25,629 bases of DNA from contig JADJVV010000002.1 in the NCBI GenBank assembly GCA_016710435.1, positions 1-25,629 on the forward strand. Direction: 5' to 3'. This DNA is from Hyphomicrobiales bacterium (GTDB taxonomy: Bacteria > Pseudomonadota > Alphaproteobacteria > Rhizobiales > Aestuariivirgaceae). The notes beneath the pieces were generated by a model. It was not told where the DNA came from, ran no database searches, and saw only the letters and a list, made by a program, of their open reading frames with translations. How positions within the stretch are numbered: position 1 is the first letter of the stretch; each line of letters starts with the position of its first letter. Below, in pieces: positions 1 through 6,484 of this stretch. The translations under genes were made by a program, and so were the position numbers.

Positions 1-164
1 CGGCGCAGCGTGGAAGAAGACCAGCGAGGCCGGGCAAGAATACCTGTCCGTATCGCCCCGACGACCCTTCACGTTCCCGGCGACGGTCTATGCCCCGCCT
101 GATCAGGAACGAGGACGGCACGCACGACCTGATCTGGTCGCGCAACAAACCGAAGGCAGCCTGA
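1..164 (+). pseudogene. DUF736 family protein, 3' end, frameshifted
   Basis: The C-terminal third of a DUF736 protein, a small family of unknown function common in the maintenance region of Tn4371-like ICEs. The first part reads GAAWKKTSEAGQEYLSVS in frame 2. The last part reads RLIRNEDGTHDLIWSRNKPKAA and stops at 162-164, but in a different frame. Compared with the family pattern (YLSV-LDDPSF-ATVYA-LI), one extra base sits near 54-58, two near 71-72 and one in the CCCC run near 93-96. The start lies outside the window. Recognition rests on the conserved AAWKKTS...YLSV...LIWSR pattern. Whether the indels are real or sequencing errors cannot be told here. Confidence 0.75.
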
Positions 165-534
165 CAGCCGCTTACCGCGTCCCGCCCACTGCGGCGGGGC
201 GCGATGCCGCGATCGCAGCACCGCACGCGCGGGATTTCTGCTGCTGCCGCGTGCTGGATACGCCCCGTCACGGCGGGCCTGCATGTGCGATGCCTTGTGG
301 CTCCGCAATCCGTGTCAACGAGCGGTGTGGCGGCGTTGTCGGCGCTGCCAAGCTGCCGGGCTGACGGGGCTCCGCCGCTGGTGCCGGCAAACGCTCTTGG
401 CCGTCATTCGTCCCCTCCCGCCTTCGCCCTGCGACTGCATCCGCCGCCCCACGTTGCTAACGCGCCGGGCGATATCAAACTCTTCCAGTATCGCCCTGCG
501 TTCCCCGCGCCCCCGCGCCGGTTGGATCAACTCC

Positions 535-556
535 GGGGTGCCATCACCGGCACCCC
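535..556. other. Strong hairpin, 8-bp perfect stem
   Basis: GGGGTGCC (535-542), loop ATCACC, GGCACCCC (549-556). No U-tract follows on either strand, so it is not a standard intrinsic terminator. It lies in the gene-free stretch after the DUF736 remnant. Role unknown. Confidence 0.5.
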
Positions 557-759
557 CCACTGAGCGGCGTGAGCGGATGCACTACCATTTGACCTCGCAC
601 AGATCGGCCCGGCTACTGGACGGTTGGGCTTTTCGAGTAGCGATCCAGCGTGCTCATGTAGGTGGCGACTGGACACGTTGGAGAACGCTTCTGGCCCAAA
701 CCACGCGCCTTCCTTACCGTCGTCGAATCGCCGCTTCCAATGGGGTGCTTCACTGCCAC

Positions 760-781
760 CTTGGTTTCCCAAAAAACCAAG
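760..781. other. Hairpin, 8-bp perfect stem
   Basis: CTTGGTTT (760-767), loop CCCAAA, AAACCAAG (774-781). The A-rich loop and lack of a trailing T-tract argue against a simple terminator. It lies in the gene-free stretch before the DUF2958 remnant. Role unknown. Confidence 0.4.
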
Positions 782-1029
782 ATGACAGCACATTGCGCCC
801 TCGGACTACGATCTGTACTGTTCATTTTAGTGTTGATGTTTTCCTTTCGGTGCCTTTACGGAGATCCGCGTCTGCGGGTTTCCTCAGACCCGGGTGATCC
901 GCGTCCGTGTCTTTCATGACTTCACCAATCCGCCTTCGGTACCTCTTCCGCTTTCGACGGCTACGTGGGCTGGCGCATACGCGGCAACCGTCCGCTGGCA
1001 CGGTGCGCCTCGGCGTTGGCGTGTGTTCA

Positions 1030-1394
1030 ATGGAAGTGGCGCCGGCCTTGACCACGCTTATCACCAGGCAGAAGGCCGGGTGCACGTCAAAGCCCACGGC
1101 CTCACCGCGACGCGAGCGCGGGTCTGACACGCTGCCCGTGGTGCGCATGTTCACACCGGACGCACATGCGACCTGGCTTATTGCTGCGCTCGACCGGACC
1201 GATGGCGATACGGCCTACGGCCTGATCGACCTCGGATCGGGATGCCTGCCCTGGCGACGGTAAAGCTGTCCCGATCTGGCGTCCATCGTCGAGCCGCTCA
1301 AGCAGCCCGTGAGACGCAGATCGGTACTTCCAGCCGACGCGGCCGCTGTCGAATACGTTCGACTGGCTCGGAAAACGGTTCGATCACCGATTGA
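1030..1394 (+). pseudogene. DUF2958 family protein, frameshifted
   Basis: A small protein of unknown function usually found in the maintenance region of these ICEs. An ATG at 1030 opens a frame reading MEVAPALTTLIT near the start, then TLPVVRMFTPDAHATWLIAA and DGDTAYGLIDLG, and stops early at 1261-1263. The rest of the family pattern continues in other frames: TVKLSDLASIVEPLKQP, then DRYFQPTRPL, SEYVRLARK and finally GSITD with a stop at 1392-1394. This implies at least four indels (near 1232-1258, 1270, around 1310, 1348 and 1375). Family membership rests on the TPDAHATWL, YGLIDLG and YFQPTRPLSEYVRLA blocks. As written it cannot make a full protein. Confidence 0.65.
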
Positions 1395-1733
1395 CGCATT
1401 CCAGCGACCCGGGCAAAAAGTATCGCATTGTGACTATTTCGGTCTTAGCTAAGACCTGGCAAGTCTTGATCCGCATGCTTGCACCAGGGTGGTGCGCTCC
1501 TGACCAAAACAGTCATGATGCCAGGCGCAGATTCGGCACGGTGTTCAAAGTGCACCCCATTTCCGGGCGGGTGCAGTCGTCGCATTTAGACGATTTCGGC
1601 AATGCACTGGAGCGAATCTGTCTTGACACCAGCAGTTAAAGCGTAACCCGAGTTTGATGACCACTTGATGGCGATTCGATAGCCCCGCACAGCGGAATTG
1701 TGGCGACGTTCCCAGAAACAGGGAGGTTTCGCC
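1395..1733. promoter_or_regulatory. Upstream control region of the DUF2285/HTH/repA group
   Basis: A 339-bp gap with no gene, ahead of the DUF6499/DUF2285 gene. It contains the perfect palindrome at 1441-1456, a further GTCTT half-site just after it (1463-1467), a GCACCA-GGG-TGGTGC hairpin at 1481-1495, and a TTGACA hexamer at 1623-1628 without a clear -10 partner. A good ribosome-binding site, GGGAGG at 1721-1726, serves the next gene. It likely holds the promoter and operator for the downstream maintenance genes. The exact promoter is not resolved. Confidence 0.4.
1441..1456. promoter_or_regulatory. Perfect 16-bp palindrome, likely operator
   Basis: GGTCTTAGCTAAGACC equals its own reverse complement. 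With no loop it is better suited to a dimeric DNA-binding protein than to an RNA hairpin. A further inverted copy of the half-site core (AAGAC...GTCTT) extends the symmetry to about 1467. It lies about 280 bp ahead of the DUF6499/DUF2285 gene. The AlpA-like or DUF2285 protein encoded just downstream are candidate binders, by position only. Confidence 0.5.
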
Positions 1734-2531
1734 ATGACTGACCGCAGCAGCCAACACTGGTATCCCACGGCCGCGTATCTCTACACGCTGCACCTCGATG
1801 GCCCAGCGCTGGCTTGGGAGTATTTGCGCAGGAATCCGCTACCGGCGCGACTGGCTACGCCGGCGTCGCAAGCCTGATGCGGCGCAGGCCTGGGGCCTGC
1901 GCCTGCTGGAAGATCCCGGCCTGGATGCGCGCGACGCACATCCTGCTTGGTTCCCCGATCACGATGCCGTGGTGCAGCTATACCCCCGACGCCGACCCAC
2001 CACCCGATGCGCATACCTTGGAGTTCTGGCGCATTCCTGGGCGCAAGCAACTGACCCACGACGGCAAGCGCCTGGTGCTCGTATCGCATTGGCCGGCTGC
2101 TGCGTTCGGCTGGCACTCGCACCCGACCGAAGATGGTTCGGCCTATCTCTACGCCACACGCGCCTGCGCCACGCCCTGTGCGCGCTACTGCACGCTCGCT
2201 GCGAAGCTGGATGCGCTATCTGCCGCAACCGTGGCCACGCCTGTGGCAACAGCCCGCGCTCGCCCCACGCCCGCCGCGCTGCTGGAACTGCTCCTTGCAA
2301 GCGCTCGACGCGACCTCGCGGGAGCCTCCTTGCGCGAGGTGGGCGAAGGTCTGTTCGGCGCGGATGCCGTCGCGGCCGACTGGCACAAAGACAGTGCATT
2401 GCGTGCCCGCATACGGCGGCTGGTACGCCGCGGCGATGAGCTGATGCACGGCGGCTACCGCCGACCAGCGCAGCTTCCAATGTTCCCGTCGCATCAGGGG
2501 AGTTTCTCGACCCGTGCAGACCGTCCCTTAG
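1734..2531 (+). pseudogene. DUF6499 / DUF2285 putative regulator, multiply frameshifted
   Basis: A putative transcriptional regulator with an N-terminal DUF6499 and a C-terminal DUF2285 domain, normally directly upstream of an AlpA-like HTH gene and repA in this ICE family. ATG at 1734 has GGGAGG upstream and reads MTDRSSQHWYPTAAYLYTL, then the frame closes at 1878. The family sequence continues as YRRDWLRRRRKPDAAQAWGL in a second frame, and as DADPPPDAHTLEFWRIPGRK in a third. The DUF2285 part (LREVGEGLFGADAVAADWH, ALRARIRRLVRRGDELMHGG) is intact in one frame to a displaced TAG at 2529-2531. At least five indels: near 1845, in the CCCCC at 1983-1987, near 2093, near 2130 and near 2300. Product identity is clear; function as written is lost. 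Confidence 0.7.
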
Positions 2532-2606
2532 CAAGAAGCCTTGCTTTCTGGAGAGTGCCTCTATCCGGCCGCGTGGTGTGGCCCAGGCTTGATGGAGGTA
2601 CATCCC

Positions 2607-2889
2607 ATGCGACCTGCTCCTCGCGGCCTGCCGCCGCTGCCGTCACTGCGACCTCGCAGCCTCAACGCTACCCGACAAACGACGAAGCCGCCGACTACCT
2701 GCGGCTGTCGCCGCGCACGCTGGAGAAGCAGCGGGTGATCGCGGCGGCCCCAAGTTCCGCAAGTTCGGCCGCCGCGTCATGCACGCGGTGTCCGACCTCG
2801 ATGCCCGGGCCGACCAGCGCAGCTACGAGGCCACGTCCGATCCCGAATACGCCGAGCGCCACGCGGGCGACTACCGTGATGGCCGCTGA
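2607..2889 (+). pseudogene. AlpA-like helix-turn-helix protein, frameshifted
   Basis: A small DNA-binding protein of the MerR/AlpA (excisionase-like) helix-turn-helix type, about 93 codons. Ribosome-binding site GGAGG at 2594-2598, eight bases before ATG 2607. The helix-turn-helix reads YPTNDEAADYLRLSPRTLEK, with the C-terminal part (PKFRKFGRRVMHAVSDLDA, then SYEATSDPEYAERHAGDY) in another frame and a TGA at 2887-2889. Two indels: one near 2630, and a missing G near 2741 where GTGATCGCGGCGG should read GTGATCGGCGGCGG. The family usually sits between the DUF2285 gene and repA, as here. It may control the maintenance genes or excision; that is inference. Confidence 0.7.
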
Positions 2890-2916
2890 TCGTCGGCGCG
2901 TGGGTGGCCCTTCGCC

Positions 2917-3758
2917 ATGTCCAGCCCGCCGGGCAAGCCTTGCCGCAGCGCGAACAGCTCGATCTGTTCCGCGCGCTGCCGGGCGACATGGCGCCACGCG
3001 ATTCCAGGACTTGATGGCCTTTCCGTTCTTCTCGCTTGCTAAGTCGCGGCGCACGGCGCCGATCGACTTCCGCAGCGGGAACGTCACCATTCGCGTGGAA
3101 GGCACGCAGGAGCACGGCATCGCAACGATATGGGATGCCGACGTGCTGATATGGGCCGCCTGGCAGATCGTGGAGGCGCGCGACGCGGCCTGCGCCCGCG
3201 CGCTGATACGCGCCACGCCTTACGAGATTTTGCGCTTCATCGGGCGCGGCACGTCCCTCAACGACTACCAGCGCCTGAAGGCCGCCCTCGACCGGCTGCA
3301 ATCGACCACGGTGGCCACGTCCATCCGCGAGACCACCGGGAAGGCGGCTGCACCGCTTCTCGTGGATCAACGAGTGGAAGGAACTCGCCGACGCCAGCGG
3401 CACCCCGCTGGGCATCGAGCTGATCTTGCCGGACTGGTTCTATGCCGGCGTGCTCGACGCCGCCCTGGTGCTGACCATCGACCCGGCCTATTTCCGCTTG
3501 AAGGGCGGTATCGAACGCTGGCTGTACCGCCTGGTGCGCAAGCATGGCGGGCGGCAGGAGCACGGCTGGCAATTCGACTTCCGACACCTGTACCGCAAAT
3601 CCGGCAGCGCGGCCCGCTTCTCGGACTTCGCCTACGACGTGCGCGCCCTGGTGGCGCGGCAGTCGTTGCCCGGCTACGTCCTCGGCATCGAGCGGATGCC
3701 GGACGACAACACCGAGCTGCTGACCTTCCGGCCCGTGCCGCACGCGGCACGGGGATAA
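2917..3758 (+). pseudogene. repA: RepA-type replication initiator, frameshifted
   Basis: A replication initiator protein A (RPA family), about 280 residues when repaired, of the sort that binds iterons to start replication. Blocks seen: REQLDLFRALPGDMAPRD, then LMAFPFFSLAKSRRTAPIDF, ATPYEILRFIGRGTSLNDYQ and SIRETTGK in one frame. After 3345 it continues in another frame with FSWINEWKELADASGTPLG, LILPDWFYAGVLDAALVLT and FRHLYRKSGSAARFSDFAYD, to TAA at 3756-3758. Three disruptions: a missing base near 2938, a missing C near 3005 and an extra G near 3344. Three iterons follow immediately, which fits an initiator acting in cis. If the frameshifts are real, the element has lost this initiator. Confidence 0.8.
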
Positions 3759-3782
3759 CTGCGGGAGAACCTGTGGACGGCC

Positions 3783-3843
3783 TCGTGCTATCAGGAGTAC
3801 CGGGTATCGTGCTATCAGGAGTACCTCGTGCTATCAGGAGTAC
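3783..3843 (+). repeat. Three 18-bp direct repeats (iterons)
   Basis: Three exact copies of TCGTGCTATCAGGAGTAC at 3783-3800, 3807-3824 and 3826-3843, with spacings of 24 and 19 bp between starts. They begin 25 bp after the repA stop codon. Short identical direct repeats beside an RPA-type initiator gene are the classical layout of an iteron origin. No fourth copy was seen elsewhere in the window. Confidence 0.85.
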
Positions 3844-3925
3844 GAAAACGCCGGAAAGCCAACAACGGCGCGGGTTTGCGTTCCCTCTAACTTACCTAAC
3901 AAGAAATACATAACTTTTAGTAGAA
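3783..3925. other. Candidate vegetative replication origin (oriV)
   Basis: The iterons (3783-3843) are followed by an AT-rich tract at about 3886-3925 (CTAACTTACCTAACAAG, then ATACATAACTTTTAGTAG), unlike the GC-rich surroundings and suitable as a DNA-unwinding element. repA lies just before and parA just after. This gives the order initiator - iterons - AT-rich element - partition genes, as in small iteron plasmids. Origin activity is inferred from layout only. The AT-rich tract may also hold the parA promoter. Confidence 0.6.
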
Positions 3926-3929
3926 GCGC

Positions 3930-3958
3930 GCCGTTTCGGTGGACAACCACGAAACGGC
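3930..3958. promoter_or_regulatory. Near-perfect inverted repeat upstream of parA (parS- or operator-like)
   Basis: GCCGTTTCGGTGG (3930-3942), ACAA, CCACGAAACGGC (3947-3958): 12 paired bases with a single bulged G. GTTTC...GAAAC arms recall the general look of centromere sites, though spacing and core differ from chromosomal parS. It lies 38 bp before parA and is not followed by a T-tract. A binding site for the ParA/RHH pair, acting as centromere and/or autorepression operator, is the likeliest role. Confidence 0.5.
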
Positions 3959-3995
3959 ACGGCCAGGCCGGCTTTCCAGCTCGGAGGGCCGCGCC

Positions 3996-4634
3996 ATGAT
4001 CTTCGCGTTTCTCAACCAGAAAGGCGGCGTCGGCAAGACCACGCTCGCCACGCACATCGCCGGCGAACTGGCGATGCGCGGCCTGCATGTCATCCTGCTG
4101 GATGCCGACCCGCAGGGGTCATCGCTCGACTGGACGCAGCGGCGTAGCCAGCAGGGCCTGCCCCGTCTGTTCAGCGCCGTGGGCCTTGCCCGCGAAACGC
4201 TGCATCAGGAAGCGCCAGAACTCGCCAGGCGGGCCGATCACATCATCATCGACGGCCCGCCGCGCATCGCCGCCCTCGCGCGCTCCGCGCTGCTGGCGGC
4301 CGAGCGCGTGCTGATCCCCGTGCAGCCCAGCCCCTACGACGTATGGGCTTCTGCCGAGATGGTCGCACTGATCCGCGAAGCACAGGTGTTCCGGCCAGCG
4401 CTACGCGCGGCCTTCGTCATCAACCGGCGCGTCAGCACCACCATCATCGGCAGGGAGGCACGGCAATCGCTGGCCGAACAGCCGCTGCCCGCGCTGCGCT
4501 CGGAGATCCACCAGCGCATCGTCTTTGCCGACAGCGTAGCCGCTGGCCGGCTCGCCCGCGAAACCGCGCCCGACAGCGCCGCTGCCCGCGAGATCGCCGC
4601 GCTCACCGACGAACTGCTGCGGTGGCCGACATGA
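3996..4634 (+). CDS. parA: ParA-family partition ATPase
   Basis: A 212-residue ParA/Soj-like ATPase that would segregate or stabilise the element when it is extrachromosomal. The deviant Walker A motif is at residues 8-16 (QKGGVGKTT, with the signature first lysine K9). DADPQGSSLDW follows as the switch region, and IIIDGPPR as Walker B. No N-terminal HTH is present, so it is the short (type Ib/ParF-like) form, which normally relies on a separate small DNA-binding partner. ATG 3996 is chosen for its GGAGGG at 3983-3988; an in-frame upstream start at 3939 lies inside the inverted repeat. Its stop overlaps the next start (ATGA, 4631-4634). Confidence 0.9.
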   Translation: MIFAFLNQKGGVGKTTLATHIAGELAMRGLHVILLDADPQGSSLDWTQRRSQQGLPRLFSAVGLARETLHQEAPELARRADHIIIDGPPRIAALARSALLAAERVLIPVQPSPYDVWASAEMVALIREAQVFRPALRAAFVINRRVSTTIIGREARQSLAEQPLPALRSEIHQRIVFADSVAAGRLARETAPDSAAAREIAALTDELLRWPT

Positions 4635-4894
4635 CTGGAAAGCCATCACCACGCAGCAAGCGCGTCGGCATCGGTGTACGTCCCCCAGCGAATCCGCACG
4701 CCGAAGCGTGGATTCGCCAGGGCGACGCAGATGCCTTGCAGAAAGGCGACCTCTACACCGCTCGACTGACGCTCGACATCACGCCCGCCATGCGGGCGCG
4801 CATCAAGGTGTCGGCCTTCACGCGAGGCGTGACCGTAGCCGAACTGCTGCGCGACCTGCTGGAGCGGGAGTTTCCCCCGGAGGGCACGCCGTGA
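4631..4894 (+). CDS. Small ribbon-helix-helix protein, ParB/ParG-like partner of ParA
   Basis: An 87-residue basic protein. The C-terminal half has the ribbon-helix-helix pattern: a strand (TARLTLDI), helix A (TPAMRARIKVSAFTRG) and helix B (TVAELLRDLLEREFP). Its start overlaps parA (ATGA) and its stop overlaps the next gene (GTGA), so the three are probably translated together. Short ParA ATPases generally pair with an RHH centromere-binding protein, and this is the natural candidate. It may bind the inverted repeat at 3930-3958. In related elements it is often labelled ParB although it is not a ParB-fold protein. The partner role is inference. Confidence 0.7.
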   Translation: MTGKPSPRSKRVGIGVRPPANPHAEAWIRQGDADALQKGDLYTARLTLDITPAMRARIKVSAFTRGVTVAELLRDLLEREFPPEGTP

Positions 4895-5448
4895 ACGCAT
4901 CCGCTTCGACCGCCCACACCCCCAAAGCAAGTGCGCCCACGGCTGCGCCGCCGCCGGCGCCTTCGACACTCGCCGGCCAGGCCGGCAACGTGCCGCTGAC
5001 GCGCGTGGCGCTGACCTACATCGAACCCCGCTTCAAGCTCTACCTGCGCTTCGGCGAACCGGCGCGCACGCTCCAGCTCGACCGCTGGCGGCGCTGCGCC
5101 GTGTTCCTGCCGAACGCGGTTCTGTGCCGCATCCGTTGGCAGGCCAACGACTACGGCACGATCCGCTGGCAGCTCATGGTGATGCAGACCGCCACGCCGC
5201 TGGACGCCGTGCAACGCATCCCCGGCGTGCAGCCGGGCGCGCGTCTGCTGTTGCACGCCGAAGGCGATGCCAACGTTCGCGCCGTGCTGGAACGCATCGA
5301 CGACATCGAGGCGCTGGGCATCGCAGCCGCAGACACATCGCCCGCGTACTGGCGCACGCTCGCGAACCGGCTCGCAGCGCGCTCGGCGTTACCCACATAC
5401 ACCACAGAACGGCACGCCGCCTGGCTGGCAGGGAGGGCATTGCCATGA
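4891..5448 (+). CDS. DUF2840 domain protein
   Basis: A 185-residue protein of the DUF2840 family, function unknown, regularly placed between the partition genes and traF in Tn4371-like ICEs. It begins with an Ala/Pro-rich tail (residues 1-35). The conserved core follows: LTYIEPRFKLYLRFGEPART, DRWRRCAVFLPNAVLCRIRW and YGTIRWQLMVMQT. No signal peptide or membrane segment is evident. The GTG start at 4891 overlaps the stop of the RHH gene, and its own stop overlaps the traF start (ATGA at 5445-5448). Tight coupling to traF suggests a role in transfer, but the sequence does not show what it does. Confidence 0.8.
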   Translation: MNASASTAHTPKASAPTAAPPPAPSTLAGQAGNVPLTRVALTYIEPRFKLYLRFGEPARTLQLDRWRRCAVFLPNAVLCRIRWQANDYGTIRWQLMVMQTATPLDAVQRIPGVQPGARLLLHAEGDANVRAVLERIDDIEALGIAAADTSPAYWRTLANRLAARSALPTYTTERHAAWLAGRALP

Positions 5449-6032
5449 CCACGATTTCCACGACCGGCCCCGTGCCGCATCCTCGCTCGCGCCTGCGCAC
5501 TCGCCTCGTGCTGGCAGGCTTCGCCACCGTCGGCCTCGCTGCGCTGGCCTGGGCTGCGTTCGTGCAGCCCCTGCCGCGAATGGCCTACAACCCGTCCGAC
5601 AGCGTGGCGGTCGGTTGGTATCGCATCGAACCGTTCGACCCGCGCACCGCCTCGCGGCCACGTCCGCTGTCCGTGGACAGCATCGTGCTGATGCCGCTGC
5701 CCGACAGGGCCGCCATGCTGGCTGCGCAGCGCAGTTACCTACCGACCCGCGTTCCGCTGCTCAAACGTGTGGGCGCAGTCGCGCCACAACACGTCTGCAT
5801 CGTCGCCGGCCAGGTTCGCATCGACGGCGTGCCGGTGGCCGCCGCCCTGCCTGCCGACCGGCAGGGCCGACCGCTGCCATCCTTGCAGCTTTGCCGCCGT
5901 CTCGAACCGGGCGAACTGTTCCTCTTGAGCGTGACCAACCCAGCGTCGTTCGACAGCCGCTATTTCGGGCCGGTCAGTGCATCCACCGCGATCGGCGTTG
6001 CGCATCCGATCTGGCTGGAGACACGTCCATGA
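5445..6032 (+). CDS. traF: TraF-type conjugative signal peptidase (S26 family)
   Basis: A 195-residue membrane-bound serine protease of the S26 family. TraF of plasmid RP4 matures and cyclises the pilin TrbC, and a TrbC pilin is encoded further on in this window. One membrane helix spans about residues 20-40. The catalytic serine is S53 in the DSVAVGWY motif and the catalytic lysine is K107 in LLKRVGAVAP. The C-terminal SRYFGPV block is typical of the family's last conserved box (D-SR-FGP). Length and catalytic dyad are complete. The start overlaps the DUF2840 stop. The stop at 6030-6032 overlaps an ATG that opens the next, doubtful frame. Confidence 0.9.
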   Translation: MTTISTTGPVPHPRSRLRTRLVLAGFATVGLAALAWAAFVQPLPRMAYNPSDSVAVGWYRIEPFDPRTASRPRPLSVDSIVLMPLPDRAAMLAAQRSYLPTRVPLLKRVGAVAPQHVCIVAGQVRIDGVPVAAALPADRQGRPLPSLQLCRRLEPGELFLLSVTNPASFDSRYFGPVSASTAIGVAHPIWLETRP

Positions 6033-6484
6033 TGGCCGCCGATTCGCTGCACTTTGCCGCGCCTCTCATCGTGCCATCGGGCATGTCGTTCTACTGTTCG
6101 TCGCCTTGTCATCGCACGTGCAGTGCGGGTGCATTCGCACCGCACTTCGCGCTGCCTTCGGCGCAGCCGTCCAACGTGCAGGCGTCTTGCCTCGAACGCG
6201 CCTGGCCTGCGGCCATTGGCGTGTTCGCCGGCGGGCTGGCTGCTCGTGCAGCAGCGCCGCCGGGCCGCCGATGCCCGGAGCGGGAGCGAGGGGCAAAGGC
6301 GGAAGGCAAGACAAAAGGACGCGGCACCGGGCCGCGTCGAAGGCCTGTCTGCACATGGGGGTGGCGCGGCACGGAGCGGCTTTGCCGCCGTGCCGCGTGG
6401 GGCGCGAGGCCCGCGCCAATGCAGGCATGTCCGCGTGCTTCGCACGCCCGGAGACGCCGGAGCTTGCCAGGGGCGCTGCCATGA
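6029..6484 (+). CDS. Doubtful 151-residue open frame between traF and relaxase
   Basis: This frame is open from ATG 6029 (overlapping the traF stop) to TGA 6482-6484 (overlapping the relaxase ATG), the same coupling style as its neighbours. That placement is the only support. The product matches nothing I recognise. Its second half is an Arg/Pro/Ala/Cys-rich low-complexity sequence, as expected from GC-rich non-coding DNA. All three forward frames are long and open here. The region also holds three strong hairpins, described separately. It may be a real poorly conserved protein, or a non-coding spacer containing oriT with traF-relaxase coupling lost. Confidence 0.3.
   Translation: MMAADSLHFAAPLIVPSGMSFYCSSPCHRTCSAGAFAPHFALPSAQPSNVQASCLERAWPAAIGVFAGGLAARAAAPPGRRCPERERGAKAEGKTKGRGTGPRRRPVCTWGWRGTERLCRRAAWGARPAPMQACPRASHARRRRSLPGALP
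6318..6447. other. Cluster of three strong hairpins just upstream of the relaxase; candidate oriT
   Basis: Hairpin 1: GACGCGGC (6318-6325), ACCGG, GCCGCGTC (6331-6338). Hairpin 2: 6365-6397, a 14-bp stem with a two-base GA bulge and a TTT loop. Hairpin 3: GCGTGC (6433-6438), TTC, GCACGC (6442-6447). They end 34 bp before the relaxase start. Origins of transfer often lie next to the relaxase gene and carry inverted repeats beside the nick site. I saw no ATCCTG-type nick hexamer here, so the nick position is not proposed. High GC content alone makes hairpins more likely, so the claim is moderate. Confidence 0.35.

Larger units (their letters stand above)
165..1029. other. 865-bp stretch with no recognisable gene; contains hairpins and short repeats
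   Basis: No open frame here resembles a protein I recognise. Open frames exist on both strands but have no convincing ribosome-binding sites and look like GC-rich chance frames. One possible coupled pair runs leftward (a 31-codon frame ending at 822, overlapping by ATGA a 70-codon frame at 825-613), but nothing supports it beyond the overlap. Structure seen: a perfect 8-bp hairpin at 535-556, a perfect 8-bp hairpin at 760-781, and two copies of GATCCGCGTC near 861 and 896 flanking a CGGGT/ACCCG hairpin. This could be a non-coding control or transfer region, or a decayed gene remnant. Confidence 0.5.

Noticed and set aside
822..1154. A 110-codon minus-strand frame and the 70-codon frame that overlaps it
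   Set aside because: Only an ATGA overlap supports them; no ribosome-binding site or recognised family, and the first runs antisense to the DUF2958 remnant.
1814..3913. A 699-codon forward open frame that looks like one large protein
   Set aside because: It strings together parts of three separate genes (DUF2285, AlpA-like HTH, repA) because indels happen to put them in one frame; each has its own start, ribosome-binding site and family match.
3930..3958. The inverted repeat before parA as an intrinsic terminator for repA
   Set aside because: No T-tract follows on either strand; position and arms fit a protein-binding site better.
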